A DNA stretch of 33,108 bases from Petrocella sp. FN5. GTDB taxonomy: Bacteria; Bacillota; Clostridia; Lachnospirales; Vallitaleaceae. Where the stretch lies: assembly GCF_029210395.1 (NCBI RefSeq), contig NZ_JARGDP010000032.1, positions 1 through 33,108 of the forward strand, given 5' to 3'. Below the pieces are notes generated by a model. It had not been told where the DNA came from, ran no database searches, and saw only the letters and a list, made by a program, of their open reading frames with translations. How positions within the stretch are numbered: position 1 is the stretch's first letter; each line of letters starts with the position of its first letter. This document shows positions 32,322 through 33,108 of this stretch, one piece after another. Both the position numbers and the translations under genes were made by a program.

Positions 32322-33108
32322 ATGAAATATAAAGATTATTATGATACTTTAGGCGTTAGTAAAACGGCAACTCCTTCAGAAATAAGAAAAGCCTATCGTA
32401 AACTTGCGAAAGAATATCACCCGGACAGCAGCCATAATCAGGGTAAAACCGATGAAAGATTCAAGGAAATCTCAGAAGCTTATGATGTTTTAGGTGACGA
32501 AAAAAAACGAGAAAAATATGACCAACTGGGACAGGACTTTAATCAACATAGTTATGATGACTTTGATCCGGGACAATATGGTTTCGAATCAAGGTCTTAT
32601 AGTAATGTTGATGGTGATTACAGTGATTTTTTCAAAATGTTTTTTGGTGATGATATTTTTTCCGGTTTTGGTGGAAGATCTAATTATAGAGGCAATATGC
32701 GTCAAAAGGGTAACAACATTGAAGCGACCTTAAAAATTAATGTAAGAGAAGCAGCCCTAGGTGTTGAAAAAACTTTTGGATTGCAAGGTAGAAGTCATCA
32801 ACAAATTGCAGTGAAAATACCAAAAGGAATTGAACCCGGTGAAAAGATTAGATTAAAAGGAAAAGGTGAAGCAAGTCTTACAGGTGGTGAACCTGGTGAT
32901 TTGATTCTAATTATTGAGATTGAACCATATTCAAATATGGTTCTTCAGGGGCTTGACCTTCATACAAAGTTGGATATATATCCTTGGGATGCCTATTTAG
33001 GGTGTGAGAAAACAGTTAAATCCTTTGAAGGAGATCTTGTTGTCACTATACCACCATTAATACAATCCGGTAAAAAAATTAGATTACTGAATAAGGGATA
33101 CAAAAATA
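32322..33108 (+). CDS. DnaJ/CbpA-type co-chaperone, partial (runs off the window)
   Basis: This is a J-domain protein that stimulates DnaK. The J domain has [20 protein letters not shown] and the HPD motif at 33-35 (EYHPDSS). A Gly/Phe-rich stretch ([17 protein letters not shown]) leads straight into the C-terminal substrate-binding domain ([54 protein letters not shown]), with no CxxCxGxG zinc-finger repeats, so it is the type B, CbpA-like form. The start ATG at 32322 has AAGGTGG seven bases upstream; an in-frame ATG at 32304 is less likely. The 262 codons seen remain open at the right edge. A CIRCE and perfect promoter precede it. Confidence 0.93.
   Translation, partial: MKYKDYYDTLGVSKTATPSEIRKAYRKLAKEYHPDSSHNQGKTDERFKEISEAYDVLGDEKKREKYDQLGQDFNQHSYDDFDPGQYGFESRSYSNVDGDYSDFFKMFFGDDIFSGFGGRSNYRGNMRQKGNNIEATLKINVREAALGVEKTFGLQGRSHQQIAVKIPKGIEPGEKIRLKGKGEASLTGGEPGDLILIIEIEPYSNMVLQGLDLHTKLDIYPWDAYLGCEKTVKSFEGDLVVTIPPLIQSGKKIRLLNKGYKN

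Noticed and set aside
32494-32733. Plus-strand ORF of 79 codons within the DnaJ gene
   Set aside because: It is an out-of-frame shadow of the DnaJ J-domain and Gly/Phe region; composition is biased and no start signal is present.
1-33108. Anti-phage, toxin-antitoxin or mobile element system
   Set aside because: No transposase, integrase, inverted terminal repeats, toxin-antitoxin pair or defence-type nuclease/ATPase pair is visible on either strand. The ASCH protein and the S66 remnant alone are not enough to propose one.

Overview
The window comes from an anaerobic, low-GC Gram-positive bacterium, most likely a member of the Clostridia. The evidence is strong GGAGG-type ribosome binding sites, a clostridial asrABC sulfite reductase, the C5 tetrapyrrole pathway arranged as hemA-sirC-hemC/cobA/hemD-hemB-hemL, the oxygen-independent cbi route to cobalamin, a HrcA/CIRCE heat-shock operator, and SppA, RDD and RCK_C-type proteins of Firmicutes style. 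I cannot name the species from sequence alone.

Layout. (1) 1-2070: a six-helix chemoreceptor and a GNAT acetyltransferase, closed by a strong terminator. (2) 2294-8070: a sulfur module with a small siroheme reductase, an unknown protein, a DUF1858 protein, an FNT channel, asrA-asrB-asrC and a rubrerythrin-like protein, ending in a UUCG-loop terminator. (3) 8099-15340: siroheme/corrinoid precursor genes hemA, sirC, a three-domain hemC-cobA-hemD fusion, hemB and hemL, then a C_GCAxxG_C_C redox protein. (4) 15344-26744: a promoter, a cobalamin riboswitch, a leader with a tiny ORF and two tandem terminators, then 16 tightly overlapping genes, cbiX-C-D-E-T-L-F-G-H-J-M-N-Q-O-A in order (15 named cbi genes, including the CbiMNQO cobalt importer). 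(5) 26753-31347: frameshifted sppA, an RDD membrane protein, a decayed S66 peptidase remnant, an SDR reductase, a MarR regulator joined to a C-terminal module behind a textbook operator, and an ASCH protein. (6) 31354-33108: a minus-strand channel-like RCK_C membrane protein, then a consensus promoter, a CIRCE and the start of a CbpA-type DnaJ that runs off the window.

How it works together. HemA and HemL make 5-aminolevulinate. HemB, HemC and HemD carry it to uroporphyrinogen III, the CobA (SUMT) domain methylates that to precorrin-2, and SirC oxidises it to sirohydrochlorin. Sirohydrochlorin is the branch point. Iron insertion gives siroheme, the cofactor of AsrC and of the small reductase in region 2. 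Cobalt insertion by CbiX, fed by CbiMNQO, starts the anaerobic corrin route, which this window carries as far as cobyrinic acid a,c-diamide (CbiA). The later steps (CbiP, CbiB, CobU/S/T) are not here. The riboswitch gates only the cobalt branch; the shared precursor genes have no riboswitch. No dedicated siroheme ferrochelatase is visible.

Most interesting points: the HemC-CobA-HemD triple fusion; the MarR ORF that appears to swallow a downstream gene with its own perfect ribosome binding site; the riboswitch leader with an 8-codon ORF and two terminators; the one-base lesion in sppA; the S66 peptidase remnant; and the minus-strand protein with a TrkH/KtrB-like filter motif in a single M1-P-M2 unit. 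I found no clearly new multi-gene system; most of the window is a well-ordered metabolic region.
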